A DNA stretch of 64,000 bases, taken from NCBI RefSeq assembly GCF_020010905.1, contig NZ_JAGJBY010000001.1:62001-126000 (forward strand), written 5' to 3'. Both the position numbers and the translations under genes were made by a program. Shown piece after piece: positions 1 to 8,513 of the stretch. Position 1 is the first letter of the stretch, and every line of letters starts with the position of its first letter. The notes under the pieces were generated by a model. The model was not told the DNA's origin, ran no database searches, and saw nothing but the letters and a program-made list of their open reading frames with translations. The stretch is from Streptomyces acidiscabies (lineage in GTDB: Bacteria; Actinomycetota; Actinomycetes; Streptomycetales; Streptomycetaceae).

Positions 1-495
1 CTCGTAGTAGCCGGGGAGTCCAATGCCAGCTTCGTCGAGGATGCGCATCACGCCGTCCTTGTCGACGCCATCCTCACGGAAGGGGAAGACGGCATCAATG
101 TTCGGCTTGGTGCTGACGTAGCCGAGGCGGTTCTCGTCAGCACGGATGGCCACATAGGAGATGACCTTGTCGTCGCCGACCCACTCCTCCAGCGGCTTGA
201 TCTTCAGATTTTTCGTGCACCAGCGCATCTGCGGGCTGGGAAGGGTGCCTTGGTAGACCTCCATCCAGTGATCGAAGTCCCGGTCGGCATTGAGTCGCTC
301 GATGGGCTTACCGAGGGCTGCTTCCAACCGGTTGAGGTACTCGTACGTCTCTGGTAGTTCAGCACCGGTGTCGCAGAAGAAGTACTCCATCTCCGGCACA
401 CGATCGCGCATGTAGATGGCAAGCGCCGACGAGTCCTTGCCACCTGAGATACCCAGGACGTGGCGAACCTTCTCCTGGGTGACTGGGTCCGTCAT
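1..495 (-). CDS. sspD: SspD/DndC-like PP-loop ATP pyrophosphatase (partial, 3' end outside window)
   Basis: The 165 readable residues begin MTDPVTQEKV and stay open to the left edge. Residues 17-23 form a PP-loop, SGGKDSS, typical of the PAPS-reductase/ATP-pyrophosphatase superfamily, and MRWCTKN lies near residue 110. In phosphorothioation systems such proteins (DndC, SspD) adenylate the DNA backbone and pass on sulfur from the desulfurase. The start is chosen because its ATG overlaps the stop of the upstream ATPase by 4 bp (ATGA), which implies translational coupling as the last visible gene of an A-B-C-D operon. The C-terminal cysteines expected for an iron-sulfur cluster lie beyond the window. 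The family call rests on the motif plus neighbours. An ordinary PAPS reductase is unlikely in this context. Confidence 0.85.
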   Translation of the reverse strand, partial: MTDPVTQEKVRHVLGISGGKDSSALAIYMRDRVPEMEYFFCDTGAELPETYEYLNRLEAALGKPIERLNADRDFDHWMEVYQGTLPSPQMRWCTKNLKIKPLEEWVGDDKVISYVAIRADENRLGYVSTKPNIDAVFPFREDGVDKDGVMRILDEAGIGLPGYYE

Positions 496-3400
496 GCCCC
501 CTCCTTGGTTTCAGTTGCTGTGACAGACGGCCCGTCGGCAACTCGTTGTGCGAGAGCGGCGAGCAGGATCCGTGCGCCGTCGGGTCCGAGGGCCTGCTCA
601 GCCTGCTGCAGCACGTCGGCCGCGAGCTGGTCAGCCTGGCCTCGGGACTGTTCTGGCACGTAGATCAGCGTCCGTCGTTCCGCTCCTGTCTTGTCCGTCA
701 AGGTCAACAGCCGCGTCTCCAGATTTACTTCCTGCTCGCGGGTCTCGCTGCTGTCCTGGTAAAGGTGGGCGACGCGGTCGAGGGATGCGGACATCTCGCG
801 TGCAAGGCGGGGGAACATGCCTGCGTCTCGGTCGTCCCAGTCTCCGAGTGCCTTGTTGGTGAGACGGACGACAATCGGGTCGAGCCAGTCCTCGTCAGCG
901 AGGCTCTCGCTGAGCACGAAGTCGACGAAGCCCCGTAGTTCCGAGTTCAGTGACACCGTGGCGAAGCCACTCAGCCGCGCGGCCAGTGTCGACCGCAGTT
1001 CGGGAAGAGTCGTGGGCAGACGGAACTCTTCGGCGAGAACCGAGACTACTTCTTCCCGCAGCGTGCGTTCGATTCCGGTGATCTCGTCTGCCGCTGCGGT
1101 CAGCCTGTCGGCGTACTCCGTGGCGGCTGCCGCGTTGGCGCGGGTCCCGGCTTCGATGGGAGCGAGGCCCAGCGCCTTGGGCAAAGCCCGGAAGAGCAGG
1201 TCGTCCGGATCTTGGGAGTTTTCCAGGGCGTTGCGCACGGCGAGTGCATCCGGAGAGATGCGCTTGGTCTTGCGAGCGTAGCTGTTCAAAACCATGACGC
1301 GTTCGAGCAACGCCCTGGCTACGGACAGCAGATCTGGGTTACGCAGTGCCTGTGAGCGTGGGGGTTCGACATTCAGAGACACCAGGAGCTTCTTGATCAC
1401 ACTGGAGCGCTGCCCCTGTCCGACCGGCGTGTATTTCACGTCGAAACGGGCCGGTGCGGCGAGGATGCGGTCGACGACCTCCGGCGTCAGCCGAGGCAGG
1501 TAGGAGCCCTCTTCGAAGAGGGCGACATCGTGTCGGCGGATCACCAGGGCGGTGACGACCAGTAGCGGCCAGATACCGGCCTTCACCCCGTAGGGCGGGC
1601 TCATCAGGACCCGGATGATGTGGTCGAGGCTGGTACGCCGGGTTGCTGCGTCCAGCGCCTCCTGCAGCGCCTCCCAGACGGGCTGGGCATGCTCGTGGCC
1701 CTTGCCTGGAGCGGAGAAGCCGTACGGCAGCAGGCTGTTGGGGGAATTCTCTGCCTGGATTGTGCCGTTGGCCCGGTGCAGGCCGAGGTAGGCCAGCGCG
1801 CCGCTGTAGATGGCTCGCTCCGGACCGTATCTTCCGGCCGTCGCGTCGAAGCCCAGGTATTGCTCGCCGGAGCGGGTGAGCATCGCGTCCAGCACATCGC
1901 TTCGGGCACGAGCGGCGTTGCTGGTGAGTGAGTGCCGTCCGAGCATCTCGTTGCGAATGTGCGGGGTCTGCGGGAAGACACTTTCGCAGGCGAGGGAGAC
2001 AAGGCCGCTGAGGCTGCGGGCTGGCAGGCCCGAGCTGTAGGGAGACATCTCAGGGGCCAGGCCGGCCTTCCACAGATCCCAAGTGGCGTCCTGGGTCGGC
2101 GGGTAGAAGGCCGTCTGGATGACCTCCCGCAGCTCGGCCTCCGCCTGGACGGCGCGGTCGGTAACCTCGCGCCGGGCGACGTGATCGAGTTCCTTGTCTT
2201 CGAGCAGCTCTTTCAGGGCGATGAGGTGCGTGGCGGAGTTGAGTACCACGTCGGGGTGGGTAGTTGTTCCGAGGATCACAGGCAGCGTCGAGTTGACGGT
2301 GGGCAGCTGGTCCCGGGGGCCGAGGTGGAAGACTAGGAGGCCGTCGGCCGGGTCCTTCAGCTCGTCCGGCGCCTGGATTTCGCGGGTTTCTGGGCCGCTG
2401 ACGGCAGTGAGAAACACCCGCATCATCCCGGTGACCTGGCTATGGCGGCCGGCGACCACGGCGCTGGGGAGGTGTGCGCCAAGGCGCTGGACGATGGAGG
2501 CATCGTCCAGGTGACTGATGATCTCCTTCAGGCGGGCGTCGATGTCGAAGTCTGTGCCCTGCCAGACGCGGTACTCACCGCTGAACTCCCGGTGGACGAG
2601 GAAGCCGCGGCGGACGAGGTCTGCGAGCTGCTCCTCAAGGCGGGCGAAAGCGTCCGCGTCGGCCAGATCGGTAGGGTCGTGGAGCGCGAGGTGGATCATC
2701 TCGCTGGTAGCGCTGAGCGCGCCGTCGGCATCAATGAGGTTCAGAACGCCGATGGTCTTCAGCAGCGCCTGATCTGCGTCGGGCAGTCCATTGGCTTCCT
2801 TGATACGCGCGTCGACTTCGATCCAGCGGCCGGCGTTGGAGGCCGCGAGCAGCGAGGTCCGGCCGGAGTTGAGGAAGTAGTCGTACAGCTGTGGCAGCTG
2901 CACTGTGCTGGCGAGTTCGGCATCCCGCCGGGAGTGTGCGGCCAGCGAGTCGCGGACGGTGTTGGGTTCTCCGCTGTTGAGGAAACCCGACAGGCTGCGG
3001 TCGTGCTGGCCGATCTGCGCCGCCAGGATCGGCGCAGCGATCGCCGTCAGTGGGTGCAACGGGTAGAGGCCCGCGAAGTCGTCGCTGGCCAGCTCGGTAA
3101 GGACGTTCAGACCGTGGTTCTTCCACGCGAGGGCTGATGCCTGGGCCGAGGCGCGGATGAGGTCCTGGCCCACTGCGTCGACTGCGGAGTGGTCGAGACG
3201 CCGGCGCAAGAGCTGTAGGGAGTCGCCGTGGTGCGGGACGAAGGTGACGTCCTCGAAGCGACCCTGGATCTTTGCCCATTCGCGGATCTTGAGCTCACTG
3301 GACCGTGACGCGTAGTCCATGAACGACAGGTGCTGCAGGGTGACCAAGAAGACGGGCAGGCCGTTGGTCCCGGCGCTGTGCTCGGCGAGCTCCTGCAGGA

Positions 3401-4091
3401 GGAAGAGGTCGTGCTCGGCGCCGGAGAATTCGTTGTGCCCGGCAAGGTGTTCCAGGGTCTTGCCGAACTCATCGATGATCAGCAAGAGCGGCTGCTGATT
3501 GTCGGTCAGGGCCTTGATAGCAGCCATGACCTGGTTCGTCTTCGGCCCGGTCGTCGTCGGGTCTTCGCAGGCCGCAAGTGCTGCGGCAATGTTCTTCGGA
3601 ATACGCTTGCCCCAGCGGCGCTTTGCCGCGGTCTCCAGCGCACGGGTCACAGTGTCGACCAGCGGTTCACGCCTCGCGGTGGCCACGGCTCCGAGGAACC
3701 CGGTTCCCGTCCGCTCAGCCCGAGCTGTGGCGAGACGCTCGGCGAGGGCTGGGCTAGTGTCCGCAAGGATCTGGTGAGCCTCGTCGCGGCGGTCCTCGTC
3801 GCGGCCGAGAAGCGCTTCGATCAGGTTAGCCAGCGTGGACTTCCCGGAGCCGTAAGGTCCGGTGAAGGACCACGCGCGGGGACGCCTCAGGTCGCTGACT
3901 GCGTTGGCGATGCGCTCCAGTACGTCAACTGCCTTCGCGCCGACATACGGTCCATGCAGTTCGTCCTCGACGTCGCGTTCGAGGTTGGTCGACCGCATCT
4001 GGGAGCCGACCAGTTCGATTCCGGACGGGAACTGAGGGATTGCCTCGTCTTGTGGAGTGCGGGAGGTCAGCGTGGGAGCTGCGGTGGTCAC
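492..4091 (-). CDS. sspC: SspC-like large P-loop ATPase of a DNA phosphorothioation system
   Basis: A 1199-residue protein with a Walker A motif GPYGSGKST at residues 78-86 and a probable Walker B, LLLIIDEFGK, around 202-211. The remainder is a long mixed helical region with no second recognisable catalytic motif. It sits between a DUF4007 gene and a DndC-like gene, the place SspC occupies in sspBCD operons, where it is the ATPase component of the modification complex. The GTG start is preceded by AGGAG at good spacing and overlaps the upstream stop as GTGA. The downstream gene also overlaps by 4 bp. A PglY-type BREX ATPase was considered, but no PglX or PglZ is present. Assignment comes mainly from order, size and the P-loop. 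Confidence 0.8.
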   Translation of the reverse strand: MTTAAPTLTSRTPQDEAIPQFPSGIELVGSQMRSTNLERDVEDELHGPYVGAKAVDVLERIANAVSDLRRPRAWSFTGPYGSGKSTLANLIEALLGRDEDRRDEAHQILADTSPALAERLATARAERTGTGFLGAVATARREPLVDTVTRALETAAKRRWGKRIPKNIAAALAACEDPTTTGPKTNQVMAAIKALTDNQQPLLLIIDEFGKTLEHLAGHNEFSGAEHDLFLLQELAEHSAGTNGLPVFLVTLQHLSFMDYASRSSELKIREWAKIQGRFEDVTFVPHHGDSLQLLRRRLDHSAVDAVGQDLIRASAQASALAWKNHGLNVLTELASDDFAGLYPLHPLTAIAAPILAAQIGQHDRSLSGFLNSGEPNTVRDSLAAHSRRDAELASTVQLPQLYDYFLNSGRTSLLAASNAGRWIEVDARIKEANGLPDADQALLKTIGVLNLIDADGALSATSEMIHLALHDPTDLADADAFARLEEQLADLVRRGFLVHREFSGEYRVWQGTDFDIDARLKEIISHLDDASIVQRLGAHLPSAVVAGRHSQVTGMMRVFLTAVSGPETREIQAPDELKDPADGLLVFHLGPRDQLPTVNSTLPVILGTTTHPDVVLNSATHLIALKELLEDKELDHVARREVTDRAVQAEAELREVIQTAFYPPTQDATWDLWKAGLAPEMSPYSSGLPARSLSGLVSLACESVFPQTPHIRNEMLGRHSLTSNAARARSDVLDAMLTRSGEQYLGFDATAGRYGPERAIYSGALAYLGLHRANGTIQAENSPNSLLPYGFSAPGKGHEHAQPVWEALQEALDAATRRTSLDHIIRVLMSPPYGVKAGIWPLLVVTALVIRRHDVALFEEGSYLPRLTPEVVDRILAAPARFDVKYTPVGQGQRSSVIKKLLVSLNVEPPRSQALRNPDLLSVARALLERVMVLNSYARKTKRISPDALAVRNALENSQDPDDLLFRALPKALGLAPIEAGTRANAAAATEYADRLTAAADEITGIERTLREEVVSVLAEEFRLPTTLPELRSTLAARLSGFATVSLNSELRGFVDFVLSESLADEDWLDPIVVRLTNKALGDWDDRDAGMFPRLAREMSASLDRVAHLYQDSSETREQEVNLETRLLTLTDKTGAERRTLIYVPEQSRGQADQLAADVLQQAEQALGPDGARILLAALAQRVADGPSVTATETKEGA

Positions 4092-5194
4092 GCGTTCTCC
4101 TGAGTCGTGAGCTGGTCGTGCTGGGGCTTACGTTCGGCCTTCTCGGCCTTCTCGGCCTTCTCTGCTTCGGCCAACTGCGGGTACTGCGCGCTCCATTCGT
4201 CCCGGGTGGGAAAGCCGGGGCGCCGGGTGACATGGTCGTACTGCTCGTCGAGGATGTCCCAGGCGAGTGCCCTCGGATCGCTGGAGAAGGACATGGTCCG
4301 CTGGCCGACGGCGTCCACCCGGTTGAGTTCCGGACGGCCCACGGCGACCTTGTCGAGGGCGGCGACGATCTCAGGCTCGCGGACCCGGAAGGCCCGGCCT
4401 GGCGCTCCGGGCTCGTTGGCAAGCCGCGCCAGAGAGATGGAGCCTGAACCCTGGGTGTCGCGGGCGGCGTAGTCGAGGCAGGCGTAGACCAGGACGTGGG
4501 CCGGGAGAGAGGTGCGCGTGCCAGTGGTGAACTGCCACTCCTGCTTTCCCCGGGTGCCCACGGAGGTCAGCAAGTCCAGCTCACGGAAAGGACAGGCCAA
4601 TAGGTCTTCATAGGTGGCACGGGAACCGCTCTGTTCGACGGGCGCGCGCGTATACATCTTGGTCAGGCACTCGACGTCCCGGGTGATCGACGCCTCCACC
4701 GGTCCATCACTGAAGGAGAAATTGACATGCCGCGTCACGACCTGCGTCATATCCGCGACAGTGAAGCGAGAGAACGGAGCAAGGTGAAACGCTGTGTACC
4801 ACGCGGGGGCCCAGCATTTGGCGCCCGGCCGCGACGATACGAGCCACCAGTGCAACAGCCACAAGCTGCCGGATTCCTCAAGGTAGGGATCGGCGCCATC
4901 CTTCTCGTCGAGCAGCCACCGCGCTTCCCAAGTCGGGGACGCGTACTGGGCCTTCGTCTTACCCGCCGGGTCGGCGTGCTCGCGGGTCAACTTGAACGCC
5001 TTTGACCAGTACCGCATGGCATGGACCATGTTCTTACCCACGCCGAGCAGGACCGGAGCATCTTCGGCAAGAAAAGCAGCAGGATTGTCCTTGACCTGCA
5101 TATATGCCTTATGCAGCCAGCCGAAGCGGGGGGCGAAGGTCTCATGGCGCGCGAAGCTGGAATGTGCGGCTTCCGCGAGCCTGCTGTCTGCCAT
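4088..5194 (-). CDS. sspB: SspB-like DUF4007 protein (putative phosphorothioation nickase component)
   Basis: A 368-residue protein whose N-terminus (SSFARHETFAPRFGWLHKAY) has the arrangement typical of DUF4007 proteins. DUF4007 members are the SspB subunits of single-strand phosphorothioation systems. SspB is reported to nick DNA, which would open the backbone for sulfur insertion. The ATG at 5194 is preferred over an upstream TTG because GAGAGG lies at suitable spacing. The C-terminus carries a short KAE tandem repeat (lysine-alanine-glutamate, from a repeated 9-bp unit at about 4137-4170) before the stop. The gene follows the desulfurase by 45 bp and overlaps the ATPase by 4 bp, so B-C-D are probably co-translated. 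Confidence 0.82.
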   Translation of the reverse strand: MADSRLAEAAHSSFARHETFAPRFGWLHKAYMQVKDNPAAFLAEDAPVLLGVGKNMVHAMRYWSKAFKLTREHADPAGKTKAQYASPTWEARWLLDEKDGADPYLEESGSLWLLHWWLVSSRPGAKCWAPAWYTAFHLAPFSRFTVADMTQVVTRHVNFSFSDGPVEASITRDVECLTKMYTRAPVEQSGSRATYEDLLACPFRELDLLTSVGTRGKQEWQFTTGTRTSLPAHVLVYACLDYAARDTQGSGSISLARLANEPGAPGRAFRVREPEIVAALDKVAVGRPELNRVDAVGQRTMSFSSDPRALAWDILDEQYDHVTRRPGFPTRDEWSAQYPQLAEAEKAEKAEKAERKPQHDQLTTQENA

Positions 5195-5239
5195 ACGAGG
5201 GCCTCTCAATACAAGAAGAGATAAGGGGAACTGCTGAAG

Positions 5240-6424
5240 TCAGTGAGCAGCGGCGCCGACTGTCGTCGCCATAGCGGCGCGCACCTGGTGGACCGCATGA
5301 ACCACCGCCTCGGCAGCTGCGGCGGTCTCGTCTGCGGTTGTGGCGTAGCCGAGGGAGAAGCGCACAGTGCACTCTGCTTCCTCTCGGCTCAGTCCCATAG
5401 CGAGCAAGACGTGGCTGGGAGTTGGGGCTCCCGAGGCGCAGGCGCTTCCGTCGGATGCGGCTATGTGCGGCATGGCAGCCATGACTGCGTCAGCCGGAGC
5501 ACCCACAAAAGTGATGCTCGCCACACCAGGCAGCCGGGGAGCTTGTTGCCCGTTGATACGGCATCCGCCCACAGCCGTGGTCACCATGCGTTCGAGCTGA
5601 TCGCGCAGTTGAGTAACGCGGGCGACGTCGTCGGCAAGGTCACGCCTGACGGCCGCAGCGGCAGCTCCGGCACCAGCGATCCCGGGCACGTTGAGGGTGC
5701 CGGCCCTCCACCCCTTTTCCTGCCCACCACCGGTGATCAGCGGCCTGAACGGCAACGGTGTACCGCGTCGTACGAACAGTGCGCCAACGCCTTGAGGGCC
5801 ACCGAACTTGTGGGCCGACAGGGACAGCAGATCGACGTCCACTTCGCAAAGGTCCAAGGGCAGCCGACCGATCATCTGCGTGGCGTCCGTGTGGACCAGC
5901 GCGTCTGCGGCATGCGCCGCCTTGACGACCGGCGCGAGGTCGGTGAGAACCCCGGTTTCATTATTGGCCGCCATCAGGGAGACGAGACCGACGTCGCCCC
6001 GGCCGAGCTCTTCTTCCAGTGCCACGGTTTCCACCAGCCCGTCCGCCCGCATCGGCAAGACGGTCAGTGATCCCGGCTCGTTTTGGGCCAGATCTCGGGC
6101 TGTCTCCAGCACCGCAGGGTGCTCTGCACCACTCGTTAGAATCCGCGCTCCGCGGCGGTGAGCCGCGCGCAGCGCGAGGTTGTTCGCTTCGGTTGCCCCC
6201 GACGTGAAAATGATCTCCCCGGGCGAGCAGTTCAACAGGTCAGCAAGGTGCCGACGAGCGACCTCCACGCGATGGGCGGCATCCTGGCCGGGATGATGCA
6301 CACTCGACGCGTTACCAACGGCCTGCAGGGCGTCCACAACGGCCGCCAACGCCTCGGGCCGAATTGGCGCCGTCGCGTTGTAGTCGAGATACGCCGAAAC
6401 CGGCCCATCAGACTCATCCCTCAT
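5240..6424 (-). CDS. sspA: Cysteine desulfurase, SspA/DndA/IscS-like
   Basis: A 394-residue class-V aminotransferase-fold protein. It starts YLDYNATAP and has SGATEANN at 75-82, the PLP lysine in SLSAHKFGG (K206) and the catalytic cysteine in GSACASG (C329). It would release sulfur from L-cysteine as a persulfide for the PP-loop protein. The ATG at 6424 is preferred to an upstream ORF extension because GAGGTGGGG sits just before it. The gene heads the phosphorothioation operon, so this module need not borrow a housekeeping desulfurase. A housekeeping IscS is the alternative, but the position directly before DUF4007 favours a dedicated SspA. Confidence 0.88.
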   Translation of the reverse strand: MRDESDGPVSAYLDYNATAPIRPEALAAVVDALQAVGNASSVHHPGQDAAHRVEVARRHLADLLNCSPGEIIFTSGATEANNLALRAAHRRGARILTSGAEHPAVLETARDLAQNEPGSLTVLPMRADGLVETVALEEELGRGDVGLVSLMAANNETGVLTDLAPVVKAAHAADALVHTDATQMIGRLPLDLCEVDVDLLSLSAHKFGGPQGVGALFVRRGTPLPFRPLITGGGQEKGWRAGTLNVPGIAGAGAAAAAVRRDLADDVARVTQLRDQLERMVTTAVGGCRINGQQAPRLPGVASITFVGAPADAVMAAMPHIAASDGSACASGAPTPSHVLLAMGLSREEAECTVRFSLGYATTADETAAAAEAVVHAVHQVRAAMATTVGAAAH

Positions 6425-6884
6425 GCCCCACCTCGTCTCGCTCAGCACCGCACACAATCTACTCCTGGTGGAACCCGGACGTGTGCACCGGGGGCAGGAC
6501 CAGGAGTGAGTCGCGATCGTAGTGATCGAGATCGATCAGTCCGCGAAACCGACACTCGGGCCGGAGCGCAAACTGTAACTCGAACTAATGTTCCATATCG
6601 CTTGGGTGCCTGCACTCGATACCGGGAAAGGACATCGACACAGAGGCGGCACGCGATCCCTTATGGGGCCTACCGCACCTCGTCAGCGCCCCTGAGCTGC
6701 AAATATCAATCGCCGAGATCCGAGTGTCAGTGCGTGGGTTTATGGTGATCGGGTGCTGTAACTCTGGGGCGACTCAGAGTTGCGGGCAGCTCTGCATGCA
6801 CAGAACTGGGGTGGGTGCTCCGCAAGTTGACGGTCATTCAGACATTAGGGGAAATCTCCCCTGCTGCGCAGGGGTGGTGAATCG
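6425..6884. promoter_or_regulatory. Divergent control region between the modification operon and the helicase operon
   Basis: This 460-bp region has no convincing gene and must hold both divergent promoters. A weak -10-like element for the minus-strand operon is TAGATT (complement of 6456-6461). A TTGACG box at 6827-6832 could serve the plus-strand operon, but no good -10 follows it. A 9-bp direct repeat CTGTAACTC occurs at 6573 and 6756. Base composition is visibly more AT-rich than in the flanking genes. The most operator-like element, a dyad at 6523-6538, is listed separately. Confidence 0.5.
6523..6538. promoter_or_regulatory. Candidate operator dyad in the divergent region
   Basis: TGATCGA and TCGATCA form a perfect 7-bp inverted repeat separated by GA. 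Four GATC tetramers fall within 23 bp (6515-6537). It lies about 100 bp upstream of the desulfurase start, between two divergent defence operons, where a repressor could control both. No known consensus is matched, so the binding protein is unknown. The tandem-HTH protein at 11373 is only a guess. Confidence 0.35.
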
Positions 6885-8513
6885 ATGACAGCGTGGTCGC
6901 CCGGCCTGTCCTTCCAAGCCGTGTTGGACAGCGCTCCCATGCCGTACATCCGTAAGCGGCTCGGCAAGCACATGTGCGCTCTGCTCGACCTCATCGACGG
7001 CGGAAGCGCCGGCGATGAGCGGCTCCGAGCAGTCGCTGCCGTAGCGGTGGACGCCGAGAAGCTCGTGTCAGATCAGACGGACCGCGAGGAGCTGCTGCGG
7101 CTCTTGCCCGCCGACAAGCAGAAGGAGCTTGCCCAACGTCTTGGGGCGGACAGCGCGGGCAACAATGCCCTGGTTTACCTGGGCGGCCTGAAGTGGGCGA
7201 GTGAACAACAGCGGGAGCTGCTGGAGTTCTTCGGCTTCAGCGTCGACAGGGCGCCTGCGCTGCCTCCGCTCATTCGGCAAGCCTCCGAACCCGAGTACGG
7301 GTTGTTCCCCCACCAACGGCGCGCAGCAGCACGCGTGAAGGAGCTGCTGTACGACGGACCGCGGCGGGTTGTCCTTCACCTACCGACAGGTGTTGGCAAG
7401 ACCCGGACCGGAATGAACCTGATCGCCGACCATCTGCGGCAGCACGAGCCCACTCTCGTGGTCTGGCTGGCGCGTGGGCAGGAACTGCTGGAGCAGGCGG
7501 CTGCGGAGTTCGAGCGCGCGTGGTCCAAGCTCGGCGACCGTCCAATTGCGGTCGTCCGGATGTGGGGTGAGGCGCCCACCGATGTGGAGGCGCTGACAGA
7601 CGGCCTTGTCATCCTGGGGCTGGAGAAGTCCGTCTCCGCGGACAAGAGTGATCCGGAGCTTCTCCGCAAACTCGCATCGCGCAGCACTCTCACAGTCTTC
7701 GACGAGGCTCATCAGATCATCGCGCCGACCTACCAGCGAGTGGTGGACGCCCTCACCATCCGCCCCGATGCCAGCTTGCTGGGCCTGACGGCCACCCCTG
7801 GCCGGACCTGGGCGGACGTCACGCAAGATGAGCGGCTGTCGGACTTCTTCGCCCGCCAGAAGGTCATGCTGCAGATCGACGGATACAGCAACCCGGTAAC
7901 CGCCCTCATCGAACAGGGCTACCTGGCCAAGCCCATCATGAAGACCGTCGCCTCCGAAGCTGGCCTGCATCTGTCCGCGCGCGATCAGCGACTGCTCGCG
8001 AAGTCCTTTGACATCCCGTCGGACATCATCGCGTCGCTGGCCAGCGACGAGCAGTGGAACCTCAAGGTTGTCCAGACCGTGCTGGAGCTACTGGAACGCC
8101 AGCACCGCAGGATCCTGGTATTCGCAGCCTCCGTTGACCATTGCCGCCTGATCGCCGCCGTCTTGTCGGCACTCGGCCTCGACGCCGACTTCGTCACCGG
8201 CGAGTCCTCTCCCCGGCACCGGAACGACGCCATCAGACGCTTCAAGGGCACCGGCCGACGCCCCATGATTCTGTGCAACTTCGGGGTCCTGACCACAGGC
8301 TTCGATGCCCCGGCGGCCAGTGCTGCCATCATCGCCCGACCGACCAAGTCGCTGGTCCTGTATAGCCAGATGGTTGGCCGGGTCATCCGAGGCCCCAAGG
8401 CCGGAGGAACCGTAACCTGCGAGATCGTCACCGTTGTCGACCCGGAGCTGCCCGGGTTCGGGGACGTAGCCGAGGCATTCACCAACTGGGAAGACGTATG
8501 GGAGACCGCGTGA
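6885..8513 (+). CDS. DEAD/DEAH-box helicase, phosphorothioation-associated restriction type
   Basis: A 542-residue superfamily 2 helicase with all core motifs. Motif I is PTGVGKT (167-173), motif II DEAH (273-276), motif III TATP (302-305), and motif VI is within QMVGRVIRG near 490. The first 140 residues are helical and unfamiliar. No nuclease motif is visible, so cleavage must come from a partner. The ATG has GGGGTGGTGA upstream. It overlaps the next gene by 16 bp, so helicase, GHKL ATPase and PLD protein probably form one complex. ResIII-type helicases are known restriction components beside Dnd systems. Equivalence to SspF is a hypothesis. Confidence 0.8.
   Translation: MTAWSPGLSFQAVLDSAPMPYIRKRLGKHMCALLDLIDGGSAGDERLRAVAAVAVDAEKLVSDQTDREELLRLLPADKQKELAQRLGADSAGNNALVYLGGLKWASEQQRELLEFFGFSVDRAPALPPLIRQASEPEYGLFPHQRRAAARVKELLYDGPRRVVLHLPTGVGKTRTGMNLIADHLRQHEPTLVVWLARGQELLEQAAAEFERAWSKLGDRPIAVVRMWGEAPTDVEALTDGLVILGLEKSVSADKSDPELLRKLASRSTLTVFDEAHQIIAPTYQRVVDALTIRPDASLLGLTATPGRTWADVTQDERLSDFFARQKVMLQIDGYSNPVTALIEQGYLAKPIMKTVASEAGLHLSARDQRLLAKSFDIPSDIIASLASDEQWNLKVVQTVLELLERQHRRILVFAASVDHCRLIAAVLSALGLDADFVTGESSPRHRNDAIRRFKGTGRRPMILCNFGVLTTGFDAPAASAAIIARPTKSLVLYSQMVGRVIRGPKAGGTVTCEIVTVVDPELPGFGDVAEAFTNWEDVWETA

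Noticed and set aside
492..4091. PglY/BREX ATPase
   Set aside because: Size and P-loop fit loosely, but no PglX, PglZ or BrxC-type neighbours exist, and DUF4007 plus the PP-loop gene point to Ssp.
4137..4170. Short tandem repeat in the DUF4007 gene as a CRISPR-like or regulatory repeat
   Set aside because: It is a 9-bp coding repeat (KAE) in a C-terminal tail and is not an array.
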